Origin: Candidatus Tariuqbacter arcticus
GTDB lineage: Bacteria > Electryoneota > Tariuqbacteria > Tariuqbacterales > Tariuqbacteraceae
DNA length: 5,855 nucleotides
Assembly (NCBI GenBank): GCA_013202315.1
Contig: JABMRZ010000083.1
Location: 1-5,855 of the forward strand
Direction of reading: 5' to 3'
Below the pieces are notes generated by a model, which had not been told where the DNA came from, did not search any database, and saw only the letters and a list, made by a program, of their open reading frames with translations. Of the stretch, positions 5,837-5,855 are shown one piece after another (the first letter of the stretch is position 1; each line of letters starts with the position of its first letter). A program made the position numbers and the translations under genes.

Positions 5837-5855
5837 AAGGCTCAAGGCTGATGGC

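Overview
The window holds a complete set of genes for the quinone-interacting membrane-bound oxidoreductase (Qmo), arranged qmoC-qmoA-qmoB on the + strand. Upstream lie two tRNA genes on the - strand. Qmo passes electrons between the quinone pool and the adenylylsulfate (APS) reductase AprAB. The cell is therefore most likely a dissimilatory sulfate reducer, or a sulfur oxidiser running the pathway in reverse. The sequence does not fix the lineage. The proteins resemble the classical bacterial Qmo type with a cytochrome b QmoC. The repeat-rich intergenic DNA suggests an environmental or uncultured lineage, but that is an impression only.

Layout. Positions 1-300 contain no gene. They hold a perfect 34-bp palindrome, an array of 7-bp repeats and a terminator-like hairpin. 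Positions 301-482 carry tRNA-Arg(UCU) and tRNA-His(GUG), transcribed leftward from a good sigma-70-type promoter at 511-539. A second promoter at 653-680 points right and should drive qmoC (730-1905). A 266-bp gap between qmoC and qmoA holds a long heptanucleotide array that begins inside the end of qmoC, a terminator-like hairpin, two short heptad clusters and an ATTCCCGC/GCGGGAAT inverted repeat. qmoA (2172-3443) and qmoB (3527-5761) follow, each intact, separated by 83 bp with small hairpins. The last 94 bases hold another heptad array. It begins with an 18-bp sequence that recurs inverted at 619-636, so the operon is bracketed by an inverted repeat.

How the genes work together. QmoC is the membrane anchor, with two N-terminal [4Fe-4S] motifs of HdrC type followed by a six-helix cytochrome b domain that exchanges electrons with menaquinone. 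QmoA and QmoB are related cytoplasmic HdrA-like flavo-iron-sulfur proteins. QmoB adds a 2x[4Fe-4S] ferredoxin module and an MvhD/FlpD-like C-terminal domain. No aprAB or sat gene lies in the window.

The most notable points are the uncommon order with qmoC first (usually qmoABC behind aprBA), several intergenic arrays that share a strict 7-bp period but not a sequence, and the inverted repeat flanking the gene block.
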